A DNA stretch of 64,000 nt, taken from assembly GCA_030674185.1 (NCBI GenBank), contig CM060312.1:3784938-3848937 (forward strand). Reading direction: 5' to 3'. The stretch comes from Monoplex corrugatus (lineage: Eukaryota; Mollusca; Gastropoda; Littorinimorpha; Ranellidae). A model generated the notes under the pieces. The model did not search any database. It was not told the origin of the DNA and was given only the letters and a program-made list of their open reading frames with translations. Below, piece after piece: positions 61,541 through 64,000 of this stretch (positions are counted from its first letter, which is position 1; each line of letters opens with the position of its first letter). Made by a program: the position numbers and the translations under genes.

Positions 61541-64000
61541 TTTGTATCTTTGTCTCCATCTGTATGGTGTATGACTTTCCTTTTTTGCTGTGTCTTTGTC
61601 TCCGTCTGTATGGTGTATGACTCCTTTGTCTCTGTGTCTTTGTCTCCTCTGTATGATGTATGACTCTTCTTGTCTCTGTGTCTTTGTCTCCGTCTGTATG
61701 GTGTATGACTTTCCTTTGTCTGTTCTTTGTCTCCGTCTGTATGGTGTATGACTCTTTCTTTGTCTGTGTCTTTGTCTCAGTCTGTATGGTGTATGACTCC
61801 TTTGTCTCTGTTCTTTGTCTCCGTCTGTATGGTGTATGACTCTTTGTCTTGTTCTTTGTCTCCGTCTGTATGGTGTATGACTCTTTCTTTTGTCTCTGTG
61901 TCTTTGTCTCCGTCTGTATGGTGTATGACTCTCTTTGTCTCTGTAGTCTTTGTCTCCGTCTGTATGGTGTATGACTCTTTCCTTTGTCTCTGTATCTTTG
62001 TCTCCGTCTGTAAGGTGTATGACTTCTTTTGTCTCTGTGTCTTTGTCTCCGTCTGTATGGTGTATGACTTCTTCCTTTGTCTCTGTGTCTTTGTCTCCGT
62101 CTGTATGATGTATGACCTTTCCTTTGTCTGTTGTCTTTGTCCTCTGTCTGTATGATGTATGACTTCCTTTGTCTTGTGTCTTTGTCTCCGTCTGTATGTG
62201 TATGACTCCTTTGTCTCTGTATCTTTGTCTCCGTCTGTATGGTGTATGACTCTTTCTTTGTCTTGTGTCTTTGTCTCAGTCTGTATGATGTATGACTCCT
62301 TTGTCTCTGTTCTTTGTCTCTGTCTGTATGATGTATGACTTTCCTTTGTCTCTGTGTCTTTGTCTCTGTCTGAATGGTGTATGACTTTCTCTTTGTCTGT
62401 GTCTTTGTCTCCGTCTGTATGTGTATGACTCCTTTGTCCTCTGATGTGCTCTTGTCTTGTCTTGTCTCCGTCTGTATGGTGTATGACTCCTTTGTCTCTG
62501 TATCTTTGTCTCCGTCTGTATGATGTATGACTCCTTTGTCTCTGTATCTTTGTCTCCGTCTGTATGATGTATGACTCCTTTGTCTCTGTTCTTTGTCTCC
62601 ATCTGTATGATGTATGACTCCTTTGTCTCTGTATCTTTGTCTCCGTCTGTATGATGTATGACTCCTTTGTCTCTGTATCTTTGTCTCCGTCTGTATGGTG
62701 ATGACTCCTTTGTCTCTGTATCTTTGTCTCCGTCTGTATGGTGTATGACTTTCCTTTGTCTCTGTGTCTTTGTCTCCGTCTGTAGGGTGTATGACCTCCT
62801 TTGTCTCTGTATCTTTGTCTCAGTCTGTATGTGTATGACTTCCTTTGTCTCTGTATCTTTGTTCCGTCTGTATGGTGTATGACTCCTTTGCCTGTCTTTG
62901 TCTCCGTCTGTATGGTGTATGACTCCTTTGTTCTGTACTTTGTCTCCGTCTGTATGTGTATGACTTCCTTTGTCTCTGTGTCTTTGTTCCGTCTGATGTG
63001 TATGACTTCCTTTGTCTCTGTATCTTGTCTCGTCTGTATGGTGTATGACTTCCTTTGTCTCTGTGTCTTTGTCTCCGTCTGTATGTGTATGACTTCCTTT
63101 GTCTCTGTGTCCTTTTCGTCTGTATGGTGTATGACTTTCTTTTGTCTCTGTTCTTTGTCTCCGTCTGTATGGTGTATGACTTTCCTTTGTCTCTGTGTCT
63201 TGTCTCCTCTGTATGTGTATGACTCCTTTCTCTGTATCTTTGTCTCCGTTGTATGTGTATGACTCCTTTGTCTCTGTATCTTTGTCTCGTCTGTATGGTG
63301 TATGACTCTTTCCTTTGTCTCTGTGTCTTTGTCTCCTCTGTATGGTGTATGACTCTTTCCTTTGTCTCTGTGTCTTTGTCTCCGTCTGTATGTGTATGAC
63401 TCTTTCCTTTGTCTCTGTGTCTCCGTCTGTATGATTATGACTCTTTGTCTCTGTACTTGTCTCCGTCTGAATGTGTATGACTCCTTTGTCTCTGTTCTTT
63501 GTCTCGTCTGTATGTGTATGACTCCTTTGTCTCTGTATCTTTGTCTCCGTCTGTATGGTGTATGACTCCTTTGTCTCTGTATCTTTGTCTCCGTCTGTAT
63601 GATGTATGACTCCTTTGTCTCTGTGTCTTTGTCTCCGTCTGTATGATGTATGACTCCTTTGTCTCTGTCATCTGTGTCTTTGTCTCCGTCTGTATGATGT
63701 ATGACTCCTTTGTCTCTGTATCTTTGTCTCCGTCTGTATGATGTATGACTCCTTTGTCTCTGTATCTTTGTCTCCGTCTGTATGGTGTATGACTCTTTCC
63801 TTTGTCTCTGTGTCTTTGTCTCCATCTGTATGATGTATGACTCCTTTGTCTCTGTATCTTTGTCTCCGTCTGTATGATGTATGACTCCTTTGTCTCTGTA
63901 TCTTTGTCTCCGTCTGAATGGTGTATGACTCCTTTGTCCTTATCTTTGTCTCCGTCTGTATGATGTATGACTCCTTTGTCTCTGTGTCTTTGTCTCCGTC
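61540..64000. repeat. 44 bp minisatellite running off the right edge
   Basis: About 55 copies of tctttgtctccgtctgtatg followed by atgtatgactcctttgtctc and tgta. Many units have one-base losses. Lack of stops in a minus-strand frame gives a 682-codon open frame rich in Thr, Gln, Lys and Arg that is not a gene. The array is not finished at the window edge. Confidence 0.96.

Noticed and set aside
61777..63825. 682-codon minus-strand open frame rich in Thr, Gln, Lys and Arg
   Set aside because: It is the translation of the 44 bp array, which lacks stops in that frame. There is no unique start region, domain or conserved frame across the indels.

Overview
This is eukaryotic, intron-like DNA, most likely from a gastropod mollusc or another lophotrochozoan. 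The evidence is long CA/TG, CT/GA and tetranucleotide tracts, tRNA-headed SINE copies resembling those common in marine snails, almost no coding sequence, and a gene split by consensus GT-AG introns. The species assignment is inference; no bacterial-style gene or operon is present.

Only one real gene is visible, on the + strand. Two small exons (49416-49473 and 51728-51786) together encode a complete WW domain whose wording is diagnostic for the second WW domain of MAGI, the membrane-associated guanylate kinase with inverted domain order, a junction scaffold. A third, phase-compatible 38-codon exon (59847-59960) probably follows. No guanylate kinase, first WW or PDZ exon is recognisable, so the window looks like the middle of a very long MAGI gene, with the first 49 kb probably intron.

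About half or more of the window is tandem repeat. From left to right: a CA tract interleaved with a SINE-tail-like unit (0.1-0.9 kb); a 35 bp array that becomes a 65-70 bp dimer (1.0-3.0 kb); a GATA/GACA tract (5.6 kb); a ~56 bp array with two subfamilies (6.1-7.7 kb); SINE fragments (8-9 kb); a 37 bp array (9.7-11.2 kb); a SINE and an 81 bp array (11.4-12.1 kb); TG tracts (13.7-14.3 kb); a 50 bp array that becomes a 119 bp array (15.8-18.4 kb); a 33 bp array (19.3-19.9 kb); AT/CG/CA tracts (20.2-20.6 kb); 58, 78, 56, 79 and 89 bp arrays (21.3-26.3 kb); 65 bp (28.7-30.7 kb), 44 bp (31.0-31.9 kb), 59 bp (32.9-34.8 kb), 62 bp (36.1-37.1 kb), 35 bp (37.2-39.0 kb), 21/26 bp (39.3-40.9 kb), 42 bp then 32 bp (42.0-45.5 kb) and 31 bp (45.8-46.3 kb) arrays. 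Around the MAGI exons there are a 56 bp array (50.6-51.1 kb), a 7.2 kb array of 42/37 bp units filling the intron between the second and third exons, and a 44 bp array running off the right end (61.5-64.0 kb).

Two points stand out. First, the probable third MAGI exon lies between partial tandem copies of itself: four copies of its 5' part with acceptor upstream, and four near-perfect copies of its 3' part with donor downstream. Second, three minisatellites (9.7, 19.3 and 32.9 kb) share a unit with small TTAA-ended hairpin elements scattered in the window, as if one arm of a piggyBac-like MITE had been amplified repeatedly. All very long open frames in the window are products of repeats whose unit lacks stops, and are not called as genes.
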